From: Yamagishiella unicocca
Lineage: Eukaryota; Chlorophyta; Chlorophyceae; Chlamydomonadales; Volvocaceae
Assembly: GCA_003116995.1 (NCBI GenBank)
Contig: BDSL01000194.1
Span: 19,137 to 83,136 of the forward strand
Direction of reading: 5' to 3'
Length of the DNA stretch: 64,000 nucleotides
The position numbers and the translations under genes were made by a program. A model generated the notes under the pieces. That model did no database searches. It was not told the origin of the DNA and saw only the letters and a program-made list of their open reading frames with translations. Of the stretch, positions 1 through 10,332 are shown piece by piece (position 1 is the stretch's first letter; the number at the start of each line of letters is the position of its first letter).

Positions 1-657
1 CCCCTTTTTCCCGCCCCGTCCCCCCTTGGTCCCCCGGTCCCGCCTCCCCGTTCCCCCCCGCTCCTGTCCCCCCGCCCTCCTTCCGCCTGTTCCCCTGTTC
101 CTCCCGTGGTCTTTTCCCCCCCCCGTTCCCTCCCCCGGCCCCCGTGTCCCCTCCTCCTCCGCCCCCTCCTCCTCGCCGCCCCCCGGTGCCTTGCCCGCCT
201 TCCCCCCCCCCTTCCCCTCTGTCCTCCTCTCTTGCCCCGCCGCCCCGCTTCTGCTCCCGTCGGCCGCTCCTCGCCCGTCCTCGCCCCTCCCGTCGCTCCT
301 TGCCCTCCGCCCCCGTCCCCGTGCTCCCCCCTCGCCCCTCGCCCCTCTTCCCCTGTGGCGGCCCCTCTTTCCTTGCCCTCTCCTCCGCCCTTGCTTGCCT
401 TTCTCGCCGCTCTTCCCCCCCTCGTCTCCTTTCCTCCTCTCCCTTTTTTCTCCGCTTGTGCCCTGCCCCTTCCGCTCTCCTCCCGCTTGCCCCTCTCCCC
501 CTTTGTTGCTCCCCCCCGTTCTTGCCTTGCTGCCTCGCCCTCTTTTCCCTCCTTTCCCTCTTTCTTTTGTTCTTTCTTTTCTTTTCTTTTCCTTTCCTTC
601 CCCCCCCCTTCGTTTTTTTCCTTCCTTCCCCGCCCCCCCGCCCCTTTTCTTCCCCCG
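1..657. other. Pyrimidine-rich spacer
   Basis: C-rich, with many C runs and a T-richer part near 540-660. No recognised module, RNA gene or coding signal is visible. The first 400 bases are richer in C than most of the window. Confidence 0.6.
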
Positions 658-1150
658 TTTTGTTTCCCTTCGTCCCTCTTCTTTTTGCCTTCCCCGCCGG
701 GGCCTTTTTCTTCCTTTGGTTTTTTTCTTGTCTTTTCTTCCTCTGGCCGCCCCCCCCGCGGCTCTGTCGCTTTCCTTCCCCTTCGGGGCGTCCCGCTCCC
801 CGCCCCTCCCCGCCCCCCCGGGCCGCCCCGTCGTTCCTGTTTTCCCCCCCTTCGGGGCCTTTTTCTTCCCTCGCCGCGGGCCGCCGGGCCCCCCCCCCTG
901 TCCTTTCTTTCTTTGCCCGCCCTCCCCTCCCCTTCTTTTTGCCTCCTTTTTCTTCCCTCGCCGCGGGCCGCCGGGCCCCCCCGCCTTTTTCTTCCCTCGC
1001 CGCGGGCCGCCGGGCCCCCCCCGCCGCGGGCCTTCCCTTTGGTCCCCCGCCGGGCCCCCCCCGCCGCGGGCCTTCCCTTTGGTCCCCGCCGGGCCCCCCC
1101 CGCCGGGGCCCTCCTGTTCCTTCGGCGCCGCCCCGCCCCCCCGCCGGTGG
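658..1150 (+). repeat. Repeat island 1 (F, D, tandem A)
   Basis: F module at 662 leads into the D hairpin (692-702). A GCTCTGTCGCTTTCC segment follows near 760, and a CCCCTTCGGGG hairpin lies near 848. From 946 there are two adjacent A modules (period about 38 bp), then two copies of a CCGCGGGCCTTCCCTTTGG unit (period about 40 bp, 1021-1100). The same A-A-unit composite recurs near 8288 and 19287. Confidence 0.85.
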
Positions 1151-3020
1151 CCCGCGCGTCCCCTCCCCTCCTCTTCGTGCCGCTTCGCTCTGCGCCTCCC
1201 TCCGCTTCTTCCCCCGGCCTCCTCGCTCCCCTTTCTGGTTGTCGTCGTTCTTTGGCCCGTCCGGTGTCCCCCCTCTCCCCGCCTCGTTCCGCTCCTCGCT
1301 TTCCCCCCCGCCGGGGCCTTTTTCTTCCCCCGGCCGCCCCCCGCTCCCCCCCTCTCCTCTCCTCCTCCGCCTCCCCCGCCTCCCTTCGCTCCCCTTTTCG
1401 CTCCTCCCGTCGCTCCCCTGTTTTTTCTCCCCTTCGGGGCCGCCCCGCGCCGCTTCTTTCCCCCTTCGCCTCTTCCCTCCTCCCTCCCTCCCCTTCCTCG
1501 CCTCGTTTTTTCCCCTCCCTCTCTCTCCTCTTCTTCTCTCTTTCTTTTCCCCTTCTTTCCGTTCGTCCTCCTGCCTCCCCCCCCTTTTTTCTTTTTGCTT
1601 GGCTCGCCGCCCCTCCCGTTTTCTCCTTCCCCGCCCCTCGTCCCTTTCTTGGCGTCCGGCCTCTGTTTCTTTTCCCCCGTTCCTCTGCCCCCGTCGTCCG
1701 TCCTTCCCGCTCTTTCTCTCCCTCTCCCGCGTCTTTTCGTTCTTTTCTTCCCCCGGCCGCCCCGCCCGTTCCCCTTCTTCCTTTGTTTCGTTGGGTTCTT
1801 TCTTTTCCTTTCTTCCTTTTCTTTTCCCCTGCGGGGCCCTCCCCTCTTGCCTTCCCCTTTGTTTTTTCCCCCCCCCGCTGGCCCCTCGCCCCTCGTTCCC
1901 TTCCGTCTCCTTTGTTTTTTTTTCTTTCTTCCTTTCGCCCCCCCCCCTGGCGGCCCCTGCCCCCCCGCCGGCGGCCGCCCCGTCCCTCCCTTTTCTTTCC
2001 CCCTTTCCGTCTTTCGCTCGTTCCCGTCCTCTGCCCCGCTTTTCCCCTCTTCTGCCTTCGCTGTTTCCGGCCCCGGTGGCCTTGGTCCTCCCCCCCCGCT
2101 GTCCTCTCTCTCTTGCCTTCGCCCCCGTGGCCCGCCCGTCTTCCCCCTTGGCTGTGCTCCCCCCCTGCTCGCCCTTTTCCCCTCCCGGGCTTTTTCCTTC
2201 CTCCTCTTCTCGCCCCTTTCCGTGCGCCCGCTTCTCCTTCTGCCGCTCTTTGGCCTGCCGCTGTTCTCTCTGGTGGCTCTGGTGGTGTCGCTTGTGTCGC
2301 CGCCGGTGGCCCCCCGCCGGCGCTGGTTGTGGTGGTTCTGTCGTCGGTGCCCCTGTCCCCCTTTTCCCCGCCTTCCCTGCTTTTTTTGCCTCTGCTCTCC
2401 TTTTCTTTGCTGTTTTCGGTGCTGTTGTTTGTGGTGGTTTTGCTGCGCCTTTCCCTTCTGCTGCTTCTTGTCTTCTCGTTCCCGCTCCTGGTTTTGCTGC
2501 TTTCTTTGCCGCTCCTCGCCTCGCGGCTTCTGTTCGTGCCCCGCTCGTCCTCCCCCCTTCCGCTTGGCTGGTTTCCTCGGTCCCCGCCCTCTCCCCGTGC
2601 TTTCCTTGCTCCCTCTGTCGCCGCCTGTCCCCTGCCGGTCTTCGCCGTTTTCCCTTTCCTCGCCGCCCTCCGTCTTTCGCGTGTTCCCGGTCCCCCTTTC
2701 TTTGCCCTGGCTCCTCTTTCGCCTCCCGCCCCTCCCCCCCGTCCCCTTCTCCTCCCCTCGCCGCCGCTCCTCTTCTTCCTCCCCTGCTTCCCTTTGTCCT
2801 TTCTCTTTCCCTCTTGCTGCTCCCTTGTTCCCGCCCCGCCGGCGTTCTTCCTCGCGCCTTCGCCGCTCCCGCCTTCTTTCCCCTTTTCTCTGCTTTTTCT
2901 TTCCCCGTCTCCTTTTCCCCTCCTTCTTGGCCCTTCGCTTTCCTCCCTCCCGTCGTTTGTCCGCGTTTTTTTTCCGCCCTCCCCCCCCCCCCGGCCGCCC
3001 CCCGCCTTGCCTCTGTTTGT
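1151..3020. other. Spacer with isolated hairpins and a J module
   Basis: Mostly unique C/T-rich DNA. Isolated modules are a D-like hairpin near 1310-1325, a CCCCTTCGGGG hairpin near 1432, module J at about 1710-1740 and a CCCCTGCGGGG hairpin near 1828. A G-rich patch with three-base periodicity (2320-2550) is listed separately. Confidence 0.6.
2320..2550. other. Three-base-periodic patch
   Basis: Read in triplets from 2320, G falls almost only at the first or third place and T or C at the middle (CTG, GTG, TTG, TCG repeatedly). Only about three triplets break the rule. A similar pattern just upstream (about 2262-2310) is in another phase, with the shift at a C run. The + reading would be all Leu/Val/Phe/Ser/Pro and the minus reading all Gln/Lys/Arg/Glu/His. 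I do not call it a gene; it could be a decayed coding relic or triplet-biased slippage. Confidence 0.5.
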
Positions 3021-3195
3021 TGTTTCCCTTCTTTTTCGTTTCCCTCCTTTTTCTTCCCTCGCCGCGGGCCGCCGGGCCCCCCGCCTTTTTCTTCCCGTTT
3101 GCCTCCTTTTTCTTCCCTCGCCGCGGGCCGCCGGGCCCCCCCGCCGCGGGCCTTCCCTTTGGTCCCCGCCGGGCCCCCCGGGCCGCCCCGTCCCC
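3021..3195 (+). repeat. Repeat island 2 (two A modules)
   Basis: A GTTTCCC leader near 3022 runs into module A at about 3048-3082 and again at 3107-3140. A CCGCGGGCCTTCCC unit ending in GGGCCCCCC follows. Palindromic CCGCGG and GGGCCC sites occur in each A copy. Confidence 0.85.
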
Positions 3196-4470
3196 CCGGC
3201 CCCGTCGTGGTTCTTTCTTCCCCCCCCCCCCCCCTCCCCTTCGGGCCGGGGCCCCGCGTTCCCCTCCCCCGCGGTTTCGTTTTTCGTCGCTTCCCTCCCC
3301 GCGTCTCTCCCCTCGCCTCTTCTCGTTCTCCCTTCTTTTCTTCCCCCTTCGGTTCTTTTCTTCCCCGGCCCCCCCCGCCTCGCCCCGCCGGGGCCCCCCC
3401 CCCTCTCCCCCGGGCTCCCGGTTCTTCCTCTCCTGCTGTGTTTTGTCCTTTTCTGCTCTCCCGCTCCCTTTCGGGGTCGTCCCGCCCCCTTGTTCCCCCC
3501 CCCTTTTCCTCTGTCCCTCCGGGCCGCGGTCTCGTTGTCGCTTCCTTCTCCCTTTCTTCTTTTTTCCCGCCGGTTTCCTTCCTTTTTGTTTGCTTTCCGT
3601 TCCCCCTTCGGGGGCCGTCCCGCCCTTCGCCCCTGCCCCCTCCCCGGCCGTGCCCGCCCCCTCTCCCCGTCCCCTGTTTTTCCTTTTCTCCCGTCCTTTT
3701 TCTTTCTCTCTCTCCCGCCCTTTTCCTTTCTTCCTCCCTTTCCGGCCCTTTCCCTCTTCCTCCCCCCCTTTTGCTTTTGTCCCTCCTCCTCTCCGGCTTC
3801 CCCCTTTGCTTTTGCCTCCGCGCCTCTCCCCCGCCCCCCCCTCTTTTTCTCGTTCCTTCCTTCTCCCCCGCCCGGGGCTCTTTCGCTTCCCTCTCCCCCG
3901 CGGCGCCGCCCTCCTCTTTTTTTTCTCTCCGTCGCTTTCGTTTTGTTGTCGTCGTCCTTTCTTCCTTTGGTTTTTTTCTTCCCGCGGCCGCCCCTCCCCG
4001 CCCCCCTTCCCCTTCGGGCCCTTCGGGCCCCGTCGTTCGTGTTTTGTTTCCCTTCTTTTCTTCCCCCGGCCGCCCTCCCGCCCCCCCGCCCTCCTGCCCG
4101 CCCCTCCCGCCGTCTTCCTTGTTCCGCTCCTCTCTCCCCGCCGCGCCCTTTTTTTTTCTTCGTCCGCCCCTGTTCCTTGTTTTTCTCTCCTTTGTCCCCC
4201 GTCTTTTGTTTCCCTTCTTCGCTGCTCCTTTGTTTTTTCTCTCGTGTTCTTGCCCCCCCCTCCCTCCGCCCTTCCTCTTCTGCCCGTCCGTGCTTCTGTC
4301 CCCCCCTGTGTGCTCCCTGTCGTGTTCTTCCCCGCCCCGGCCCGTTCTGGTTCTTTGCTCCCCTGCTCCCCTCCCCCCGCCCCGGTTCCTTCTCCCTTCC
4401 CCGGCCTTTCGCCCTCCGCCCCTTTCCGGTCGCTCCTGTTCGCGTTCCCCTCCGTCGTTTTCCCCTTCGG
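3196..4470. other. Spacer with a small island
   Basis: C/T-rich with no coding signal. Between about 3955 and 4085 there is a small island: module C with its CCGCGGCCGC core, a pair of TTCGGGCCC hairpin halves near 4012-4030, and a CCCGGCCGCCC unit. The rest appears unique. Confidence 0.6.
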
Positions 4471-4830
4471 TTCTTTTCTTCCCCCGGCTCTTCCCCTCTG
4501 GGGCCCCGTCGCTTTGTTTCTTGTCGCTTTGTTTCTTGTCCCCTGCGGGGTCCCCCGGCCGCCCCGCCGTTTGTTTCCCTTCGTCCCTCTTCTTTTTGCC
4601 TTCCCCGCCGGGGCCTTTTTCTTCCTTTGGTCCCCCGCCGGGGCCCCGCCCCCCGGGCCGCCCCGTCGGCCCCCGCCGGGGCGTCCCGCTCCTTTTCCCC
4701 CTCGGGGCCCCGCCTTTGGTTTTTTTCTTCCGGCGGCCGCCCCTCCCCGCCCCGTCCCCTCCGGGGTTTTTTCTTCCCCGGCCGCCCCCCGCTCCCCGCC
4801 CCCCCCGCCCCGCCCCGGGTCGTCGCTTCC
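4471..4830 (+). repeat. Repeat island 3, copy 1 of a 245-bp duplication
   Basis: Order: E (4488), two B leaders, CCCCTGCGGGG, F, D, a TTTGGTCCCC unit, a CCCCGCCGGGG hairpin, H (near 4688), then a variant C with CGGCGGCCGC instead of CGCGGCCGC. Positions 4486-4731 are near-identical to 13219-13463. Differences are a few bases in the last 30, such as CCCCGCC against CCCCCCC after module H. Confidence 0.9.
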
Positions 4831-5824
4831 CTTCTTCGCTTCCGGTGTTCTTCCTCCCTCTGCCCGTCTCTGCCTCCCTTTTGCTGTCGCTTTCCCCTGT
4901 TTTCGCTCCCCGGCCGCGTCCCTCCCCTCTTTCTCTCGTCCTTTCCCGCTCCCCTTCTTTTCTTTTCCCTCCGGGCCCCCCCGGGGCCCCGCTCCCCCCC
5001 CCGGGCGGGGGTCCTCTTCTCTCTCCTCTCTCCTTCCCCTTTCTCTCTTCTCCCCGTCCTTTTGTCCCCCTTCTTTCTTTTTTCTTCCCCCGGCCGCCCT
5101 GTTTCGTTTTTTTCTTCCTCTTTCCTTCCCCCCCTCCGTGTTTTTTTCCTTCCTTCCCCGCCCGCCCCGCCCTCCCCGCCCCCCGCCGGGCCCCCCCTCG
5201 TTCCCCTTGGGGCCCCTCCCGCTCCTCGCCGCCCCCTCTTCCCCCGCGCCCCCTGTCCCCGTTCCCTTCTCCCTCTCGTCTTCCCTCCGCTCTTCCCTCT
5301 CTCTCTTGTCCCCCCGCGTCCTTTCCCCTCCCTCCCCCGCTTTTCTTTCCCCTCCTCTTCCCTTCTCCTTTTCCCCGTTCCCTTTTCTTTTTCCGTTTTC
5401 TTCTTTTTCCCCTCCTCGTTTGGTTGCTCTCTCCCCCGCTCCCCCCTCGTGCTTCTGCCCCTCTGCCCCCCTTGGCCCGCCCTTTTCCCCCCTCTCCTTC
5501 CGCTGTCCCTCCCTGGTCGCTTTCGTCCCTCTCCTGTTCTTCCCCCCCCCTCTCTTGCTTTCTTTCCCCTCGTCCCTCTCCTTTTGCTGTCGCCTTCCGT
5601 TTCCCCCCCCGCCCTCCCCCCGTCTTTGCCCCTTTCTTTCCTGTCCTGTTCTTTCTGTCCCTCCCCTCTTCCCCCCCGTCCCCCCTCCGTGTTGGTTTCG
5701 CTCCCGGTTTTCGTCCTCGTTCCCCCGTGCTCTTCTTCCTTTCCCCGCCGGTCCTCTCTTCTTCTTCCTCTCCCCTGCGCCTTCCCTTTTTCTCTCCCTC
5801 GTCCCCCTCCCTCCCTTTCGTTTC
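4831..5824. other. Pyrimidine-rich spacer
   Basis: Unique-looking C/T-rich DNA. The only notable element is a GC-dense stretch near 4975-5010 with GGGCCCCCCCGGGG-type self-complementarity. No coding signal. Confidence 0.6.
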
Positions 5825-6210
5825 CCCCCGGGGCCCTCCCGTTCTTTCGTTTCCCTTCTTTTTCCCGGCGGTCCTTCCCTCTTCTTTTTGCCTCCCCTTT
5901 GGGGCTGGCCCCCGGGCCGCCCCGTCCCCGCCGGCCCTGTCGTTCTTTCTTCCTTTGTTTTTGTTCCCTTTTGGGGCCCCCCCTTTGGCCGCCCTTCCCC
6001 GTCGGCCCCCGCCGGCCGCCCCCCTCCATCCCCTTCGGGGCTGTCCCCCCTTTGGCCGCCCCCCCTGTTTTTTTCCGCCCTCCCTCCTCCTCCTGTTCCC
6101 GGCCTTCTGTCCCCGCCGGGGCCCTTGTCCCCTTCGTTGTTTCTTTCCCCCCCCCGTTTTTTTTCCGCCCTGCCCCGCCCGCCCGTCCTTGTTTTCCTTC
6201 TTTTTCCCCC
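5825..6210 (+). repeat. Repeat island 4
   Basis: Contains a TTTTTCCCGGCGGTCC variant of F, CCCCTTTGGGG and CCCCTTCGGGG hairpins, and several TTTGGCCGCCC units. It holds the first A in the window (6028), just before the CCCCTTCGGGG hairpin. That base makes the only CAT in the first 54 kb. Confidence 0.8.
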
Positions 6211-6599
6211 CGGGCCCCCCCCCCTCCCCCTGCCCCTCCCCCCCGCGTTCTTCGCTGGTTCCGCTCCTCTTCCTCCGTGTCTCTTTTTTCCCCCGCGGGC
6301 TCCCTTGTCTCTTCCTTCCCGCTCTCTTCCCCTGCTTCGTCCTTTTTTTGCGGTCCCTCCCCTTTCCTTCCCTCCTTCCCCCTCCCCTTCTTCGCGCCCG
6401 TCTGTTTTCCCTCCCCCCCCCTTGCTCTTGGCTTTCGCCTTCCTTGCCCTCCCTTCTTTTTCCTCTGTTTTGTTCCCGTTTCCCCTTCCCCTCGCTTCCC
6501 TTCTTTGGTCCCTGCCCCCCCTCTCCCTTCTTTTCCGTTGCGTCCTCCCGCCTCCGCTCCTGTCTCCGCCTCCTCGTCGCTTTCCCTCTTCCTCTTCTT
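6211..6599. other. Pyrimidine-rich spacer
   Basis: Unique-looking C/T-rich sequence without recognised modules or coding signal. Confidence 0.55.
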
Positions 6600-6880
6600 C
6601 TTTTTCTTCCCCCCCCCGCGCGTTTTTTTCTTTTGTTTCCCTTCTTTTTCCCCCCGTCCTTCCCTCTTCTTTTTGTTTCCCTCCGTCCCTCTTCGCGGGC
6701 CGCCCCGTCGTTCCTGTTTTGTTTCTTTCTTGTCGCTTTGTTTCTTGTCCCCTGCGGGTCCTCCGCCCCCCGCTCCTTTTCCCCCTCGGGGCCTCCCCTT
6801 TGGCCGCCCCCCCCCCCGCCGGGGCCCCCCCCCCCGGCCGCCCTTCCCCGTCGGGCCCCGCCCCCCCGCCCCCGGCCCCC
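6600..6880 (+). repeat. Repeat island 5 with a B-H composite
   Basis: Two F-type leaders, then a GCGGGCCGCCCCGTCG unit, then a B-H composite (about 6731-6793). In this copy the CCCCTGCGGGG hairpin has lost one G (CCCCTGCGGGT). Ends in TTTGGCCGCCC and a CCCCGCCGGGGCC hairpin. Confidence 0.85.
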
Positions 6881-8080
6881 TCGCCCTCTTTTTCTCGTCT
6901 CTCTCTCGTCGGTCGCTCGCCTCGTTTCCCTCTTGTGGTCCTTCCCCTTTGGGGCCGCCCTTCCCCGGCCTTTTTTGGTTTCGTCCCTCCGTCCTCCCTC
7001 GTCCCTCCCCTTTTCCCCTCTTCTGGGCCTTCGCTTTCTTCCCGCCTCTCCCCCCGGTCCCCGCCCTCGTTCCGTTTCCGCTTTTCGTGCCTTCCCCGCT
7101 CCCCTTCCTCGCCCGCCCCCCCTTCCCCGTCCGTTTCCCTCGCTCTCCCGGGCGTCCCCTCGTGGTCTTCTTCCCTGTCGTCCTCGTGGTGGTGGTCCTC
7201 CGCGTTTCTCCCGTCCCCTTGCTTTTCGCCGTGCTCCCCTTGGTGTTCCCGCCCCCGTCGTCCCCCTCGCCTCTGCCCCCCCCGTCCTTCCCGCCTTGCT
7301 TTCCTTCGTTCTGCCGCTGGTGCCCCCGTTCTCTCCTTCCTCCTCGTGGCTTCCCTCTTGGTGCCTTTCTTCCCTCCGCCTTCCCTGCCCCTCTTTTCCT
7401 CGGTCCTTCCTTCCCGTTCCGTCCCTTCCTTTCGGTGCTGCCGTCCCTCCCGTTGCCTTTCCCCCCGGTTCTGGCGGCCCCCTCGCCCGTTCCGCCGGTG
7501 CTCTGGTTGCGCTTTTCGCCCCCGCCGGTCCTTTTGTCCCCCTCCGTTTCCCCTCTCCCGCCCTTCGTTTCGTCTCGCCCCCTTGTTGGGCTCCTCTTGG
7601 CCCCGTCGGTCCTCTTGCCGCTTCTCCTTCCCCTCGGTCCGCCGGCCGTCCTCGTTGGTTCGGTCCCCGCCCCCCGGTCCGTGGTTCCGTCCTGCCCCCG
7701 GTGGCTCCCCCCCTGGTGGTGGTGCCGGGCGTGCTCCTCTTGGGCGCCGCCGTCCCGTTCCTCCTTGGGGTCCCCCGCCCTCGGCCCGCTTCCCCGCCCG
7801 CCTCCCCCTCCCGTCCCCTTTCCTTGTTCCCCCCGCCCCCCTCCTCCTCTGTTTGTCGCCTCCCCCGCTTTTTCTTGTTCCCTCCCGGCTCCCTTTTTTT
7901 TTCCGCCCCCCCTCCCCCCCCGGGCTGGTCGCTCGTCTCCCCGTTTTCTCTCTCGCTCCTCCGTCCCCCGCCGGGCCCCTCCCTCTCCTTTGCGGCTCTT
8001 GGGGTCTCTCCCCCTCGTTTCGCTCCTTTGCCCCGCCTCCCTGCTTCTCTTTCTTTCCCGTCGCTTTCCCTCTTCCTTTT
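6881..8080. other. G-richer spacer
   Basis: Starts with a CTCTTTTTCTCGTCTCTCTC element also seen near 21850 and 48325. The central part (7159-7760) has more G than usual. Positions 7159-7290 read in triplets place G at positions 1 or 3 only (CTC GTG GTC TTC style), the same phase rule as the patch at 2320. No gene is recognised. Confidence 0.5.
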
Positions 8081-8400
8081 CTTTTTTTTTCTTCCCCCCC
8101 CCCTTCGGGGGCTGTTGGCGTCTTCCCCTCTTTTCCTCCCCGGGCCCCTCTTTTGTTTCCCTTCGTCCCTCTTCGCGGGCCGCCCCGTCGTTCCTGTTTT
8201 CCCCCCCTTCTTTTTGCCTCCGGCCCCCGCCTTTTTCTTCCCTCGCCGCGGGCCGCCGCCCCCGCCCGCCCTCCCTCCCCTTCTTTTTGCCTCCTTTTTC
8301 TTCCCTCGCCGCGGGCCGCCGGGCCCCCCCGCCTTTTTCTTCCCTCGCCGCGGGCCGCCGGGCCCCCCGCCGCTCCTCGTTCGCGGTCCGCTCCGTCCGT
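8081..8400 (+). repeat. Repeat island 6 (A, A-A tandem, K)
   Basis: CCCTTCGGGGG hairpin, F followed by GCGGGCCGCCCC, a truncated A, then two adjacent A modules (about 8288-8365) and module K (CGCTCCTCGTTCGCGGTCC near 8370). The double-A core matches island 1 and island 16. Confidence 0.85.
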
Positions 8401-8864
8401 CCCGCTTCGGGGGCCCTCTCTCCCCCGGCTTTCCTTCTCGCGTTTTGTTCGCGCCTTTTCTCCGGTCCTTTCCGTTCTTCCCCCTCGGGGCCCGCCCCTC
8501 GTCGCTTCCCGCGCTTTCTCTCCCTCTCCCCGTCTGTTCGCTCGTTCCGCGGTCCTTCGCTTTCCTCTGTCCCCTCCCCCGCTCTTTTCTCTCCTCTTTT
8601 TCTCCCTCGCGGTCCGGCTCCGCTCCGTCCCTTCTGCGCTCTCCCCTTTTTCCCCCCCTCCCCTCCCTTTCTGTCCGGGTCTCCTCGCTCCCCCCGCCGT
8701 CGGCCCTCCCGCTCCCTCCCTCTTCTTCCTCCTCCCCCCTCTTCCTTTTTCTTTTCCTTTCGCCTCCTCCCCCCCTTCTTTCCTCCCCCCCGCCCGCGCC
8801 TCTCCCCGTCGCTGCGGCGCTTCCCTCTCTTTTCGCTTCCTTCCCTGCCCCGTCCTCGTCGTCG
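8401..8864. other. Spacer with a 50-nt pure pyrimidine run
   Basis: C/T-rich. A J-like element lies at about 8513-8548 (CCCCGTCTGTTCGCTCG). Positions 8712-8760 are C and T without interruption, the longest such run I noticed. Confidence 0.6.
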
Positions 8865-9330
8865 TCTTCTGTCGTTTTTTTCTTCCCCCGGCCGCCCGCT
8901 TTTTCTTTTCCCTGCTTTTCTTCTTTTTCTTCTCCCGCCGCCCCTCCTTCTTTCTTCCTTTGGCCGCCCCCGCCCCCCGTTGTTTTTTTCCCCCCGGCGC
9001 CCCCCCTTCTTTTGTTTCCCTCCGGGCCCCGTCGGCCCCCGCCCTTCTTTTTCCCGGCGGTCCGTCCCTCTGCGCGGGCCGCCCCGTCGTTCCTGTTTTC
9101 CTCCTTTTTCTTCCCGTTTGTTTCTTGTCCCCTGCGGGGTCCCCCGGCCGCCCCGTCCCCTTCGGGGCGGCCCCCGCCGCGGGCCGCCGGGCCCCCGCCC
9201 TTCCCTTGTTTTCCTTCTTTTTCGTTTCCCTCCTTTTTCTTCCCTCGCCGCGGGCCTTCCCTCTGGTCCCCGCCGGGCCCCTCCCCGCCGGTCCCCCCCC
9301 CTCCCCTGTTCCCCTTGGGGCCCCTCCTCT
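8865..9330 (+). repeat. Repeat island 7
   Basis: A CCCGGCCGCCC unit, a TTCTTTTTCTTCTCCC unit, a CCCCCCGTTGTTTTTTT unit without the following G core, an F variant, then B with CCCCTGCGGGG, CCCCTTCGGGG and the CCGCGGGCCGCCGGGCCC palindrome. A truncated A and CCCCTTGGGGCCCC follow. Confidence 0.85.
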
Positions 9331-10332
9331 TCCGTTTTCTCCCCGCGCTCCTCCGCTCCTCTCCCCCTCTCCCCCGGCTCCTTTTTCGTCTGCCCCCCTC
9401 CTGTTCTCTTTCTCGTCTCCCCCTTCTTCCCTCTCCCGTCCTTCCCGCCCCCTTTTCCTGTCCCGTTCTCTGCCCCCGGTCCTTTCGTCGCCGCTCCTTT
9501 CCTTCCCCCCTTGCCCCTTCCCTGCTCCCGGTCCCCCTTCGTCCTTCCCCCCTGGTCCCGTTCTTCGCTGCTTGTTCCCCCTCTGCTTGGTCCTCCTCTT
9601 GGTGTTTCTCCCGGTCGTGCCCCTCTTCCCGTTTTTGTGCGTGCTCCCCTGGTTGGTCCTCCCTTCGGTGCCTTTTCCCCCCCCGTCCCTCCCGTGGTCC
9701 TGCGCCCCCGCTCCCCCTCCCCCCGCTCCTGCTCTTTTTTTTCCCCCCTCCCCTTTCCCCCTCGCTCTTTCTTCCTTTCCTGCTCTTCCCCTCCTCCTCC
9801 TCTCTCCTCCGCCCTTTTTTGTCCTTTCTTTTTTTCTCGTTGTCGTTCCTCTTCGGTGCCCTCCTTCCCCCCTCCGTTCTTCTTTGCCGCTCCTGCGCTC
9901 CCTCGCTCCGTTTCCTCCCCCTTGTGCCCCCCGTCCTCTCGCCCCCCCCCGCGCCCCCTCCTCCCGTTTCCCTTTCCTGCCCCTTCCCGTCTTCGGCCCC
10001 TCCGTTTGTTGTTTTCTGCTCTTTTGTCTCCTTGTCCGGGGCGGTCCTCCTGTTGTGGTTTCCCCCTGTTCCCCCCCCTCTCCCTCGCCCCCCTCCCTCC
10101 CCCCTTTTTCTCGTCTCTCTGCTCTTCCTCGCCTTCTTCTTTCCTTCTCCCCTCCTTGCCCTCTGCTGCCCTTTCCCCGCCGGGCCCCGCCCGCCCGGCC
10201 CCGCCCCTTCTCTCCCTCGGCTGTTCCCTCTTCTCTTCCTCTCCTCTGGCTCTCCTCCCTTTTCCCCTCCCGTTGCTTGTTGGTTCTTTCTTTTCCTTCC
10301 TTTCCCCCCCCCCTGTGTTTTTTTCCTGTTTT
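9331..10332. other. Spacer with a periodic patch at 9587-9690
   Basis: Unique-looking. From 9587 to about 9690 triplets again avoid G in the middle position (TTG GTC CTC CTC TTG GTG style). The remainder is C/T-rich without modules. Confidence 0.55.
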
